Assembly: GCA_964606695.1 (NCBI GenBank)
Contig: CAZSHG010000017.1
Coordinates: 1-64,000, forward strand
Source: CAZSHG01 sp964606695 [NCBI: uncultured bacterium]
GTDB taxonomy: Bacteria > UBP14 > UBA6098
Direction of reading: 5' to 3'
Length of the DNA: 64,000 nt
A model generated the notes under the pieces. It was not told where the DNA came from. It did no database searches and worked only from the letters and a program-made list of their open reading frames with translations. Below, piece by piece: positions 51,730-60,740 of the stretch (position 1 is its first letter; each line of letters begins with the position of its first letter). The position numbers were made by a program, and so were the translations under genes.

Positions 51730-53693
51730 TCCACTATCTCCACGCCATCCACTTTGCGGCGGTAGGGTTCGAAGGGTTCGCCGCCGGCTTCGTAAAATTT
51801 CGTAAAGTATTCGACGAAATGGAGCCTCGCCGGATGCACGAACGCGCCTAAGGCCGAAAGCCCCGTATATGCCACATGTCCGACAAGAACCAAGAGCCCC
51901 GCAATGACTATTCCCACACCGGGGATCATCTCCACAAGCTGGCCGGCGATGATGTTTATCACGCCAGCGATAACGCCGGTCGAGAGGCCGAGGGCAAGGA
52001 TTCTCGCGTAAGAAAGCAGATCGCCGAAGAGGTTGACTATGCCGTAAAGGCCGTCGAAGGCCAGGCCGTCTCCTATAGACGCACCGATTCCGCGCCTGCC
52101 GATAATTCCCAGGATAATCGAGAAGCCGACTATACCCAGAGCACCGTATTTTAATCCGGCTGTTCCTACCGAAGTGAACGGCGCCATGAAATCCGGCACG
52201 AGGAAGTTGGCGATGAAGATGCCGGCGCCGAAAGTTACGGCTATCCACGACATCGCCAAAAGCACCGCTCTGGCTTTCAAAGCACCGTTTTCGGCCTCTT
52301 TCGCGCCGACATAGCCGCTGATTACAAACCCAACCGAGACCTGAATCACGCCTAAAAATACGCTGGCCGCGAAGAATTCGATAGCATCGCCGAGTGGGTC
52401 GAACAGCTTAATCGAAAGTAGGGCATTGGCAACCGGGCCGCCCATTGCCTCCAGGTCGGCTCCAAACCATCCGCCGGCAAGTGCCCCAACTACAACTGTC
52501 GCCAGGCCGGAATACAGTATGAATCGCATGAACTTCCTCGCGCCCGAACCGAGTTTGCCGAACATCAGGAACCCGCCGCCAAGAAGCGCTAACAATAGGC
52601 CGTAACCGGCATCGGTCAGACATAACGCGAAGAACAAGGGAAAGAAAGGCGCGATGAAGGGAGTCGGATCGACCATGCCCGGGCGCGGGCGACCATAAAG
52701 ATCTGTAATTACCTCGAAAGCCTCAATTACCGGCGGGTTTTTAAGCGCCACAGGTGGGGATTCATCCTCATCCGGATTGATTGGTTCGACCATGACCGCC
52801 GGATCCGCTGTCAATTCCTCCTGCAATTTTTCCAGATCGGATTCCTTAGCCCATCCAGTCAGATACAACGTCTGTTCGGTAGATTCGGCCAGGTCCTGGA
52901 GTCTCCGTTCGGCTAATTCCGCCTGATAATAACCCTCGATTGCCCATAATTTGGGTAATACCTCTCCGGCGACTTCTTTGAATCGGGTTACGCTATTTTC
53001 GTATTTCTTCTCGATTTCATAAAGTTCAGTCTTCAGTCCTTTGATTTCCAGTTTGGGTTGTTCGGTAAATCCTTCTATATGGAATTCCGCGAAGTCGCAG
53101 TCGGAAAGTAATTTGTCGACATCCTCCCCTATCGATATATGATAGAAGATGATAATATAAGATCCTTCGTAGTCTTCGCTGATTTTTTTGACTTCGATTA
53201 GTTCACCAATTCCTTCGGCTCGTTCATCACAAAGTATTTGGGGATCTTTTATTTTGGGTATATATCCAATTCTAATACCTATGTGTTTTGTGTTCTGCAA
53301 TTCACCAAAACGGTAGGGCAAAGGGGAATATGGTTCGAGGTCATCCAGACTATGCCTAATATCAACCGCGCTTAACCTGTATTCTTCGAAATCTCTTCTT
53401 TCGGAATCGATTCGGGCGAGCATTTCCTCGATATCCGTGTCGGCGATTAGCGCTATAAGTTCGAGTGTGCTGAGATGCAGTTTTTCGGGACTTTTTTTCA
53501 GAAACGACGTATACAATTCGGAAGCTCTACCGATTCGAGTGATCAAATCCTCGATATCTCTTTTCGATTCCACCGAAACTTCCGGCGGTTCGGAAATCTG
53601 GACTATGCCCGACTCGCCGAGTTTAGTTGTAACGGTATCGAAATCCTTGCGGTGGGATAAAATGCCAACCTTTGTCATAGGGACTATTGCCAT
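51726..53693 (-). CDS. atpI: V-type ATPase subunit I (a-type, membrane stator)
   Basis: 655 residues. The soluble N-terminal half (about 1-330) has long helices. The C-terminal membrane half has seven to eight helices, with FIAPFFPLFFALCLTDAGYGLLLAL, FGDLLSYARILALGLSTGVIAGVINIIA (carrying the essential Arg next to the ring) and the ending FVHPARLHFVEYFTKFYEAGGEPFEPYR. It forms the ion half-channels. The start overlaps the H/G subunit gene by 10 bp. Its stop overlaps the methyltransferase start. Confidence 0.95.
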   Translation of the reverse strand: MAIVPMTKVGILSHRKDFDTVTTKLGESGIVQISEPPEVSVESKRDIEDLITRIGRASELYTSFLKKSPEKLHLSTLELIALIADTDIEEMLARIDSERRDFEEYRLSAVDIRHSLDDLEPYSPLPYRFGELQNTKHIGIRIGYIPKIKDPQILCDERAEGIGELIEVKKISEDYEGSYIIIFYHISIGEDVDKLLSDCDFAEFHIEGFTEQPKLEIKGLKTELYEIEKKYENSVTRFKEVAGEVLPKLWAIEGYYQAELAERRLQDLAESTEQTLYLTGWAKESDLEKLQEELTADPAVMVEPINPDEDESPPVALKNPPVIEAFEVITDLYGRPRPGMVDPTPFIAPFFPLFFALCLTDAGYGLLLALLGGGFLMFGKLGSGARKFMRFILYSGLATVVVGALAGGWFGADLEAMGGPVANALLSIKLFDPLGDAIEFFAASVFLGVIQVSVGFVISGYVGAKEAENGALKARAVLLAMSWIAVTFGAGIFIANFLVPDFMAPFTSVGTAGLKYGALGIVGFSIILGIIGRRGIGASIGDGLAFDGLYGIVNLFGDLLSYARILALGLSTGVIAGVINIIAGQLVEMIPGVGIVIAGLLVLVGHVAYTGLSALGAFVHPARLHFVEYFTKFYEAGGEPFEPYRRKVDGVEIVE

Positions 53694-53998
53694 TTGAGGA
53701 ACGCCTCCACAATTTTTTCTCTTGCTTCGCCTATTTTCGATTGGACACCGCTTTTCAGCCCTTCGTTGTGTTTTTTGTGTTCGGCTTTTATGGTTTCGAT
53801 TTCGCTTTGCGCCTTATCCTGTGCTCTTTCTACGGCCTTCTCCACCATTTCCTCGGCACGTTTGCGGATTTCGTCGCGTTCGGTTTCTGCTCTTTCTCTG
53901 GCAGTATTAAGCCTTTCCGATTCGCTTTTTTTCGCCGAAGATATCTTCTCGCCGGCTTCGTTTTCGGCTTTTTTAATTTTTTCGATTGTCTCTTCCAT
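53684..53998 (-). CDS. V-type ATPase subunit H/G (peripheral stalk; NtpF/AhaH type)
   Basis: 104 residues, almost entirely a right-handed-type coiled coil: ETIEKIKKAENEAGEKISSAKK, then repeated Glu/Arg/Ala heptads to GVQSKIGEAREKIVEAFLKW. It pairs with subunit E in the peripheral stalk. As in the enterococcal ntp operon it is the first gene, overlapping I by 10 bp. The transcript probably starts in the 140-bp gap upstream. Confidence 0.85.
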   Translation of the reverse strand: MEETIEKIKKAENEAGEKISSAKKSESERLNTARERAETERDEIRKRAEEMVEKAVERAQDKAQSEIETIKAEHKKHNEGLKSGVQSKIGEAREKIVEAFLKWQ

Positions 53999-54139
53999 AT
54001 TTATCGCCTTTCGGCCTTTTAATTTCGTTATGAAATGTTGATAACTCGATGTTGATAACCAACGGCAATTGAGTGCGAAATGCCATTAAACAGTTTAATA
54101 TTTCCTCTCTTAAGAGATTCCATTTATCCACATAGGTTG
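53999..54139. promoter_or_regulatory. Intergenic region with DnaA-box-like sites and palindromes, between the V-ATPase operon and the parAB cluster
   Basis: TTATCCACA at 54124-54132 is a perfect DnaA-box consensus. TGTTGATAA at 54036-54044 and 54050-54058 are two reverse-orientation copies with one mismatch. Two perfect palindromes, TTAAACAGTTTAA (54086-54098) and TCTCTTAAGAGA (54106-54117), lie between them. The region is AT-rich and must also hold the promoter of the V-ATPase operon. It could be part of a replication origin or a DnaA-controlled promoter. Confidence 0.5.
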
Positions 54140-54511
54140 TTAAGATTGTTCCTCGGGGAGTTTTGAATTGCCCTCGAACCGTGCTCCCTCCTCGATTATC
54201 AGCACTTTCGTAATAATATTTCCGACAATATGAGCGGAAGGTTCCAGATGTAGCTTTTCCGGCGAAGAAATATCACCCTGGACATACCCGCCGATAGTAG
54301 CGCTTCTGACATCGACTTTCGGTGAAATTAGTTTGCCCTCGCTACCTACGGTGAGCGGTCCGCCCGCTTTGACATTACCTTTAACCAATCCGTCAACTCG
54401 CAAACCGCCGTCCAGAGATATATCGCCCGTGATTTCACAGCCGGGGCCTACTATCGTATTCAGAACACGGTCGGATTGATTTCCGTTTGTTTTAGCCATT
54501 ATCTTAACCAT
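54140..54511 (-). CDS. Bactofilin (polymer-forming cytoskeletal protein)
   Basis: 123 residues. A central bactofilin domain with regularly spaced glycines in a right-handed beta helix: TIVGPGCEITGDISLDGGLRVDGLVKGNVKAGGPLTVG, ATIGGYVQGDISSPEKLHLEPSAHIVGNI, ending IEEGARFEG. Bactofilins form nucleotide-independent filaments that position cell-wall enzymes or ParAB proteins. It overlaps the M23 peptidase gene by 8 bp, a known pairing for shape control. An ATG four codons downstream (MAKTNGN) is an alternative start. Confidence 0.93.
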   Translation of the reverse strand: MVKIMAKTNGNQSDRVLNTIVGPGCEITGDISLDGGLRVDGLVKGNVKAGGPLTVGSEGKLISPKVDVRSATIGGYVQGDISSPEKLHLEPSAHIVGNIITKVLIIEEGARFEGNSKLPEEQS

Positions 54512-55340
54512 CCTTTTTAGCTATTTTCTTTTCGGCCATTGGATCGATAGGTTCATCTCGCAGGAGAACCTCATAATGAACATGTGAGCCACGCGCGTGG
54601 CCTGTTTCTCCAACGATACCGATCCTGTCATCTCTTTCGACCCAATCGCCGGGAGTGACGACCACGCTACTCAGGTGGCCGTATTTCGTTTCAAAATCAT
54701 TCAAATGATCGATTGTTACAACTAAACCCAGCTGGGTATCTTTCTCTATCGTAGCGACAATTCCAGCGGCTGTAGCCATTACTACGGTTCCTTTCGGAGC
54801 CGCAATATCGATCCCGCTATGCGGGGATAGGAATTTGCCGCCCATCTCTCCAAACCGCGCGGTTATTGCACCTTTGACGGGCAATCCCCTTGGCATAAAA
54901 TCCATTCTCCGCAATTGTTTTTCGGCTTCCTCTTTCAACTCAGGAACCAGGCGCGTCTCGAAGGGCCTATCCAGCATGGAAAGGAAACCCATACCGCCGA
55001 TATTCGCGGTCTGGATTCCCTGTTCCTTTTCGCTCTCTTCGACCACAACCAGGCTCTCCATCCACTGGCGGAGTTTACTCGTTTCCGATAGTTCCTGTTC
55101 CAGTTGAGCTATTTTTCGCCTTTCGTTCAGCAACATTTCGTTTCGGATTCTCAATGAACGGTTTTCCGCCATGATTTTAACGCTCTTACCTCCGGCTACC
55201 ACGCCAAAAACAAACAGCAATATAGCGACAGCGGACACTATGAGACCTATCGTTACCTGCCATCCTTCGAGATGAATCGACAGGGATTTTTTCCGGTTAT
55301 GTGGCACCAGAAATATCGTTATGCCGCGTTTTGTTGGCAT
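54504..55340 (-). CDS. M23 family peptidoglycan endopeptidase
   Basis: 278 residues: cytoplasmic start, one membrane anchor (about 30-50), a coiled coil (about 55-110) and a C-terminal LytM domain. The zinc motif is intact: HSGIDIAAPKGT (H-x3-D), KYGHLSSV, and HVHYEVLL (H-x-H). It cleaves stem-peptide cross-links. The first base of its region overlaps the parB stop, so it is co-expressed with parB. With the following bactofilin it probably forms a localised wall-remodelling unit. Confidence 0.93.
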   Translation of the reverse strand: MPTKRGITIFLVPHNRKKSLSIHLEGWQVTIGLIVSAVAILLFVFGVVAGGKSVKIMAENRSLRIRNEMLLNERRKIAQLEQELSETSKLRQWMESLVVVEESEKEQGIQTANIGGMGFLSMLDRPFETRLVPELKEEAEKQLRRMDFMPRGLPVKGAITARFGEMGGKFLSPHSGIDIAAPKGTVVMATAAGIVATIEKDTQLGLVVTIDHLNDFETKYGHLSSVVVTPGDWVERDDRIGIVGETGHARGSHVHYEVLLRDEPIDPMAEKKIAKKDG

Positions 55341-56212
55341 CAGTCTTCCGAAATAAGTTCCACGATTCGCATTAGATCGTCTTTGGAATAGAAATCAATT
55401 AAAATCGAACCGCCTTGAGCGCGATTTTCAATAACAACCTTCGTTCCAAAATATTGAGATAACTCCTCCTGTAGTGCTTCAATCTCGGGAGATAGAGTTT
55501 TTTTTTCGATTTTCCCGCCTTTCTTTTTTCTATGGCGAGGCGACGGTTTTTCTTTTCGCGCTATAATATCAAGTCTTTCCACGGATAATCCCCGCGTGAT
55601 TGCGAGTCTGGCAAGGCGAAGCATACGGTCCTCTTCCTCGGCGGCGAGAATCGCGCGGGCGTGCCCTGCCGATAGTTTCCCCTCCGAAATATAATCCTGG
55701 ATTTGTTGAGGCAAGGTTAGAAGCCTTAGGCTATTTGCTACGGCGGAACGCGATTTGCCGACCCGATTGGCTATTTGTTCTTGCGTCAGGCCGAAATCGT
55801 CTATCAAATGCTTGTATGCCGAAGCTTCTTCGATGGGATTGAGATCCTCGCGTTGAAGGTTTTCTACCAGACTAAAGAAGAACAACGCTGTAGGGTCCTT
55901 TTCCTTCAGAATCAGGGCGGGTATTCTCTTTTTTTCTGCGAGCCTGGACGCTCGCAACCTTCTTTCTCCCGCGACCAGTTCAAAACCGTCCTCCGTTTTA
56001 ACCACCAGAATTGGTTGCAGGACTCCCTGTGCTTTAATAGAATTTGCGAGGGACTGTAGCGATTCCTCATCGAACTTCCTTCGTGGTTGTTCGGGATTCG
56101 GGCTGATTTCGTCTATCGGGATACTGAGGATTTCATCTCCGGATAAAACCTCCGCTACCGACCCCGGCAGTAAAGCTTCAAGCCCCTTTCCGAGTGCTTT
56201 CCTTTTGCCCAT
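55340..56212 (-). CDS. parB: Chromosome partitioning protein ParB (Spo0J)
   Basis: 290 residues. N-terminal ParB/Srx CTPase domain: [40 protein letters not shown] and [14 protein letters not shown]. The helix-turn-helix centre has [48 protein letters not shown] and [15 protein letters not shown]. There is a basic linker and a C-terminal dimer domain ([16 protein letters not shown]). It loads at parS as a CTP-dependent clamp. No parS (TGTTTCACGTGAAACA-like) was noticed in the window. It overlaps parA by 35 bp. Confidence 0.96.
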   Translation of the reverse strand: MGKRKALGKGLEALLPGSVAEVLSGDEILSIPIDEISPNPEQPRRKFDEESLQSLANSIKAQGVLQPILVVKTEDGFELVAGERRLRASRLAEKKRIPALILKEKDPTALFFFSLVENLQREDLNPIEEASAYKHLIDDFGLTQEQIANRVGKSRSAVANSLRLLTLPQQIQDYISEGKLSAGHARAILAAEEEDRMLRLARLAITRGLSVERLDIIARKEKPSPRHRKKKGGKIEKKTLSPEIEALQEELSQYFGTKVVIENRAQGGSILIDFYSKDDLMRIVELISED

Positions 56213-56966
56213 TCATTATCTCCTTGGCCAACGCCAGATAGTTTTTTGCACCTTTCGACCCGACGTCGTATAAAATTACCGGCTTCCCGAAACTTGGCGC
56301 TTCGGATAACCTTACGTTCCTGTGAATAACCGTTTTATATACTGAACTCCCAAAATAGCTCCTCGCCTCGTCGGCAACCTGCTTGGATAGATTCAATCTC
56401 TTATCGAACATCGTTAGTAGAACTCCCTCGACCTTTAGTTCGATGTTGAGTTCCCTTTGGACTAACCGCAAAGTCGTCAGAAGTTGCCCAAGCCCCTCGA
56501 GAGCGTAATATTCACATTGAATCGGTATCAATACGGAATCCGCGGCAATAAGTGAATTCAGTGTTAACAGACCGAGACTCGGCGGACAGTCTATTATCAG
56601 GTAATCGAACTCATCCAGAATTTCATCAAGTGCTTCCCTGAATTTATACTCACGTCTTGCATCATCGACCAATTCGACCTGAGCGCCAACCAGCCTTATA
56701 TGGCTTGGCAGAATTTTCAAATATCTCAACTCGCTATAGCTCTGTATTGCATCTTGCGCCTTCGCATTACCAAGCAAAACCTCATAAATACAGGGTGTAT
56801 GCGATCCTACTCGAATACCGAACCCGCTACCGGCGTTTCCCTGAGGATCCATATCGACTAATAGCGTTTTGGCCTCCGCGGCGGCCAATGAAGCCGCGAG
56901 ATTTACCGCAGTAGTCGTTTTGCCAACACCGCCTTTCTGGTTCGCTATGGCTATTGTCTTCGTCAA
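56178..56966 (-). CDS. parA: Chromosome partitioning ATPase ParA (Soj)
   Basis: 262 residues from a TTG preceded by AGAGGA at good distance, giving [24 protein letters not shown] directly after the initiator. The longer open frame upstream has no ribosome site or family sequence. Deviant Walker A KGGVGKTT, Walker B region [13 protein letters not shown], and [16 protein letters not shown]. It forms ATP-dependent dimers on DNA that move ParB complexes. The order parA-parB-M23-bactofilin is a single minus-strand unit. Confidence 0.95.
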   Translation of the reverse strand: MTKTIAIANQKGGVGKTTTAVNLAASLAAAEAKTLLVDMDPQGNAGSGFGIRVGSHTPCIYEVLLGNAKAQDAIQSYSELRYLKILPSHIRLVGAQVELVDDARREYKFREALDEILDEFDYLIIDCPPSLGLLTLNSLIAADSVLIPIQCEYYALEGLGQLLTTLRLVQRELNIELKVEGVLLTMFDKRLNLSKQVADEARSYFGSSVYKTVIHRNVRLSEAPSFGKPVILYDVGSKGAKNYLALAKEIMNGQKESTRKGA

Positions 56967-57120
56967 ATCGAGTCCTCTAAAGGTTTTAGCGGATCTCAGC
57001 CCGCTGGAACATAGACTATTTATATTAAAAGATACAGGCGATAAAAGCAAGGTTTTTCTGATGAATGTTAATAACTTTAGGTGGTAAATCGGGGTTTTTT
57101 TACACATATAATCGCCGGGC

Positions 57121-57149
57121 TTGACAGTCTCTATCGGGACGATTATATT
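57121..57149 (+). promoter_or_regulatory. Near-consensus sigma-70 promoter for the secreted protein gene
   Basis: TTGACA (57121-57126), 17-bp spacer, TATATT (57144-57149), then GGGAGG and ATG 29 bp downstream. The short distance implies a leader of about 20 nt. Confidence 0.8.
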
Positions 57150-57177
57150 AATAGGTTAAATATTGGGAGGTAAAACA

Positions 57178-59487
57178 ATGAGAACAATGAAAATTCTGAG
57201 TCTGTCAATCCTGTTAGTCGCGGTTTGTTTCGGTTACTCATTCAGATTGCCCGTGGTTTTCTGGGATGACATTTCCACGACCGCGAGTTGCACATTAGGG
57301 GTCGAACCTGGCGCTACCGACGACTACGATCTAACAATCGATATGCCGGCCATCCCCCTCACGATGGTATTCGATGCGCAATCCATTATCGACGGCACTA
57401 TCGTCTCCAATCTTCGCAACGATATTCGTTCGGATACCGATTCTCTTCATGTCTGGAAAATCCAATTCTACAATTACACGGCTCCGAATATAATCGCTAA
57501 ATGGAACCCTTCGATGGTGCCCTCGGATTCGATTCGCCACCTCACTATCGCATACGGCACCACACCGGACACATCGCTCACATGGGAAGATATGGACGAC
57601 ACGGACAGCCTGGTTATTCCGGTTGGATATTTTTGCTTCGTTAAAATGGTTCAATCCGTTACGCCCGAACCTGAAGATACAATTCCTCCGACAATCAGCG
57701 AATGGGTTCCTGAAGACGGCGATACAATGGTCAGCCCAACTACGACTATTTCCTTTATGGCGCGTGACAGCGGCGGAATAGACACTACTATCTGGAACAC
57801 GAAACTTTGGCTGGATACTATGGACGTAAGCTGGTTCTGCACTCGAACGCCTTTCCCCGGCGGGATGCAGGTCGTATATTCGCCGTTCACGGCATTAACC
57901 GAAGGACATACTTATACCGCAATCGCGCGAGTCCAGGATTTCGCGTCGCCGCCGAATGTTACAACCGATACTATTACTTTCCGGGTCGCCAGCGGAACAC
58001 CGGACACGCTATTTTCCGTAACAGCCTGGGCTACACTTACAGGTTTCCCTCCACCGCCGACACAATCCGGGACAAAAATAACATTCACCGAACTCGGTAT
58101 CTGGGATACTACCGAAGCCACGGGTATGGTTGCGTTCGATTCGATCCCCGGCGGGACATATAACGTTATAGCCACTCGCGACGGCTATTTCACGGATGGT
58201 ATTCTGGCGACAATCGAACGGGATACGATGCTCATCTTCGCCCTGATGGAGGATACCACGGGTGGAGGAGGCGGATTAAGCATCGATGGAACGGTCGAGC
58301 TCGAAGGGGCATCCGATCTTTCGGGAACCGACATCGAAGCTTTCAACACGTTGGACTCTACGTCCTATTCAGATGTAACGGACATATCCGGTTACTACTC
58401 TTTAACCGGGCTAATGCCGGGTCTATACAAGGTTATAGCCAACCACGACGGCTATTTGCCGGATTCCTCTTTCGCCATGATGTTCTTTTCGGATACGACG
58501 ATAGATTTCGCTCTCGAATCTACCTCCAACCCCGAATTGATGGTCATCGACTGGGACAACGGCGATACGCCTATCCCCGGCGGTTACGGTGCGGCGGAAG
58601 CCCTTTTTGGAGAAATTTCAGAGATAATCGACAGCGCCGGGATTACCGGGCAGGATCCGAATATCGCCGATCTCAATCTGGTAAACGTCCAGGCGATTGT
58701 GCTGGTTACCGGCAACAGGCTCGGCGTGAACGACATTATCGACGACGCCTCGTTAATTGCACTTCGCAATTTCGTCGAGGACGGCGGTAATATTTATTGG
58801 GAAGGTCCCGACGCCGGCACAGATTATCTATCGGGGAGCACGGAAGCCCAGAACTTCTTCTATCTTTTCGGTTGTGATATCGTCGATGAGGGCGAATCGG
58901 CGGCTACCGGCAACATAGAGAATCTACAGATAGTGACGAACTTCACTTCTGCAGATACAATGCCCTATCACTACCGCTCCGAGGCTGACCATTACGTCGA
59001 TGTCTTCGAGAATGTTACTTCGACAACCCGCGGATTTGCCCTCAACGGGAGTTTTTCCGGAACGGATTATCCAAGAATAGCGAACAACGAGGACGGTGGA
59101 ACGAAGAGGATTATCAGCAGTATCTATTCCACGGCGATCGATGATGAGGAGTTAATGAAATCCCATATTTACTCCATCGTTTACAATCTTCTCGAATGGA
59201 CAGACATGCCGGAGAAGAAACTGCCGGAGGAAATGGAATTAATCTCCATTCAACCGAATCCGTTCAACGCGAGTTGTAAAATTATCGCGATAGGCGACGT
59301 GGAAATTTACAGCTTGAACGGCCAGCTCGTTTCGAGTTTTCATGCGGGAGAACAGAATCGCCTCGAAACCGTCTGGCAGGCTCACGATTTGTCTGGCCGA
59401 GAACTACCGTCCGGTGTCTATCTTGCGGTAGTTAAAAATCGAGATGGCAAAATTATCGCCGGGAGGCAGATATCCATCGTGCGTTGA
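57178..59487 (+). CDS. Secreted multi-domain surface protein with carboxypeptidase-regulatory-like domains and sorting domain
   Basis: 769 residues from the ATG after GGGAGG. Signal peptide (MRTMKILSLSILLVAVCFG). A beta-rich region is followed by an Ig-like segment (PEDGDTMVSPTTTISF). Two CarboxypepD_reg-like domains follow (FDSIPGGTYNVIATRDGYF near 325 and LTGLMPGLYKVIANHDGYLPD near 425). Next is a Rossmann-like region (LMVIDWDNGDTPIPGGYG...LRNFVEDGGNIYWEGPDAG) that resembles glutamine-amidotransferase-like surface domains. The C-terminal sorting domain (QPNPFNASC ... LPSGVYLAVV) ends the protein. No enzyme motif was recognised; it is probably an adhesive or structural cell-surface protein. 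Its stop overlaps the next start. Confidence 0.8.
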   Translation: MRTMKILSLSILLVAVCFGYSFRLPVVFWDDISTTASCTLGVEPGATDDYDLTIDMPAIPLTMVFDAQSIIDGTIVSNLRNDIRSDTDSLHVWKIQFYNYTAPNIIAKWNPSMVPSDSIRHLTIAYGTTPDTSLTWEDMDDTDSLVIPVGYFCFVKMVQSVTPEPEDTIPPTISEWVPEDGDTMVSPTTTISFMARDSGGIDTTIWNTKLWLDTMDVSWFCTRTPFPGGMQVVYSPFTALTEGHTYTAIARVQDFASPPNVTTDTITFRVASGTPDTLFSVTAWATLTGFPPPPTQSGTKITFTELGIWDTTEATGMVAFDSIPGGTYNVIATRDGYFTDGILATIERDTMLIFALMEDTTGGGGGLSIDGTVELEGASDLSGTDIEAFNTLDSTSYSDVTDISGYYSLTGLMPGLYKVIANHDGYLPDSSFAMMFFSDTTIDFALESTSNPELMVIDWDNGDTPIPGGYGAAEALFGEISEIIDSAGITGQDPNIADLNLVNVQAIVLVTGNRLGVNDIIDDASLIALRNFVEDGGNIYWEGPDAGTDYLSGSTEAQNFFYLFGCDIVDEGESAATGNIENLQIVTNFTSADTMPYHYRSEADHYVDVFENVTSTTRGFALNGSFSGTDYPRIANNEDGGTKRIISSIYSTAIDDEELMKSHIYSIVYNLLEWTDMPEKKLPEEMELISIQPNPFNASCKIIAIGDVEIYSLNGQLVSSFHAGEQNRLETVWQAHDLSGRELPSGVYLAVVKNRDGKIIAGRQISIVR

Positions 59488-60245
59488 TACCAATATCGGC
59501 CTTACTCATATTGGCCTGCGCCGGCATAAAAGAAGTAACCGAGTTTCCGCACGAAGATATTTCCCGGTCGGCTCTGGTGGATTCTCTCAGGCAACACGAT
59601 TGCTTACTCGATAATATTATGGGGCGACTCAAAGTCGAGATAGAAACACCTACCATGAATTCCTCCTTCGACGCGGATTTTTATTTCTCGGCTCCGGATT
59701 CCTTCAGGGCAAATATCAGGGGGCTTCTGGGGACGACGCCGGGCGCTTTGGTAAGCGTTGGAGATTCCACCGCCGCTTATTTCCCGAGCACCGAAACTCT
59801 GTATGTTGCCGTGAGTCAACCGGGAGAATCGAATCCCGTGCTCGGTTTGAATATTGAATTCTCTGACCTCGCAAAAGCGATCACGGGTATTTTCGCGCCG
59901 GAAAATTCCGATTCGTTGGTAAATTTCGTCGATGGCGGCGACTCATACGAGTTAATTTACAGTAGATATGGCGAATTCATCCGAATCGAAATTTTGCCTT
60001 CGCAGTGGGTAATCGGCAGTAAGCAGATATATAACGATAAAGGAACTTCTCTTCTCGACATCAGCTACGATAATTTCATGGATAGAGACGGTTTGACAAG
60101 AGCTTCCCGGATAACGATAATAAACCCGATGCGAAACGAAAGAGTAATAGTAAATATCGAAAAAGAATATCTGGGTCGGGAATTACCGGATAATATATTC
60201 AAATTAAACATCCCTGAAGACGTCGAAATAATCAATCTTCTATAG
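59484..60245 (+). CDS. Predicted outer-membrane-associated lipoprotein (LolB/DUF4292-like)
   Basis: 253 residues. The only plausible start is a TTG overlapping the stop of the upstream gene (TTGA). The product begins IPISALLILACAG, a lipobox with the modified Cys at about residue 12. The body has the sequence of beta strands expected of a LolA/LolB half-barrel: IMGRLKVEIETPTMNSSFDADFYFSAPDSFRANIRGLLG, ALVSVGDSTAAYFPSTETLYV. It ends RASRITIIN...EYLGRELPDNIFKLNIPEDVEIINL. Such proteins carry lipids or lipoproteins to the outer membrane. The strand order and lipobox support this, but the call is by pattern only. The next gene lies 9 bp downstream. Confidence 0.65.
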   Translation: MIPISALLILACAGIKEVTEFPHEDISRSALVDSLRQHDCLLDNIMGRLKVEIETPTMNSSFDADFYFSAPDSFRANIRGLLGTTPGALVSVGDSTAAYFPSTETLYVAVSQPGESNPVLGLNIEFSDLAKAITGIFAPENSDSLVNFVDGGDSYELIYSRYGEFIRIEILPSQWVIGSKQIYNDKGTSLLDISYDNFMDRDGLTRASRITIINPMRNERVIVNIEKEYLGRELPDNIFKLNIPEDVEIINLL

Positions 60246-60254
60246 AAAAAACAA

Positions 60255-60653
60255 ATGCGTAAGAAAGTCAGAACAAAATATGGCCAGGCAGTTCTCCTTG
60301 GGTTGGGAATCGGACTTTTACTGGTTCTGATTACCCCCCGATGTCAGGCCCCCTCTAAAGTAGATGCACAGGCTCGTGTCCAAATACAACGCGATCCGGG
60401 TCTGCAGTTTGTCATTGATTCAATGCGTGCAGAGGGTTTCGCTGTAGAAAGCCATTATCCCGTATATGTCAGATTCGTTAAGGCGAACGTCGATGGCGAT
60501 CCTGCGGTAGTGGCATTTTCGATAGCCCGCGCGCTACAAAATCACACGGGAATAGAGGATATCAAAGCCCAACTCGATCTTACAGAGGGCACTTACATTG
60601 CAGACCCAAATCGGGGTTTAATTGATCCGGAGGAAATTCTCACACGCCCATAA
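60255..60653 (+). CDS. Small envelope protein of unknown function
   Basis: 132 residues with one N-terminal hydrophobic segment (AVLLGLGIGLLLVLITP) followed by Cys30. This is not a clean lipobox, so an anchored or cleaved protein are both possible. The mature part, from LQFVIDSMRAEGFAVESHYPVYVRFVKANVDGDPAVVAFSIARAL, has a mixed alpha/beta look. No family recognised. It is probably co-transcribed with the lipoprotein gene 9 bp upstream and ends before a strong hairpin. Confidence 0.65.
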   Translation: MRKKVRTKYGQAVLLGLGIGLLLVLITPRCQAPSKVDAQARVQIQRDPGLQFVIDSMRAEGFAVESHYPVYVRFVKANVDGDPAVVAFSIARALQNHTGIEDIKAQLDLTEGTYIADPNRGLIDPEEILTRP

Positions 60654-60687
60654 TTCCTATAAATCACACTTTTTCGTTGTCATAGAA

Positions 60688-60713
60688 AAGGCGGGATTAT
60701 CCTATCCCGCCTT
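60688..60713. terminator. Rho-independent hairpin between convergent genes
   Basis: A perfect 10-bp stem AAGGCGGGAT/ATCCCGCCTT with a 6-nt loop. On the minus strand it is followed by TTTTCTAT, making it the nifJ terminator. On the plus strand it may also stop readthrough from the small envelope protein gene. Confidence 0.88.
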
Positions 60714-60740
60714 CCTAATCCAGGCCGAATATATTTTTTA

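Noticed and set aside
51730-52248. N-terminal extension of the methyltransferase frame
   Set aside because: It is antiparallel-frame shadow sequence inside atpI, rich in Arg and without family motifs; the GTG at the atpI stop gives the proper start.
56967-57107. Longer ParA starting at an upstream ATG
   Set aside because: No ribosome site; the TTG with AGAGGA upstream places the Walker motif at the usual distance from the N-terminus.
54000-57200. parS centromere site near parAB
   Set aside because: No TGTTTCACGTGAAACA-like 16-mer was seen near the genes; a whole-window motif scan was not possible by eye.
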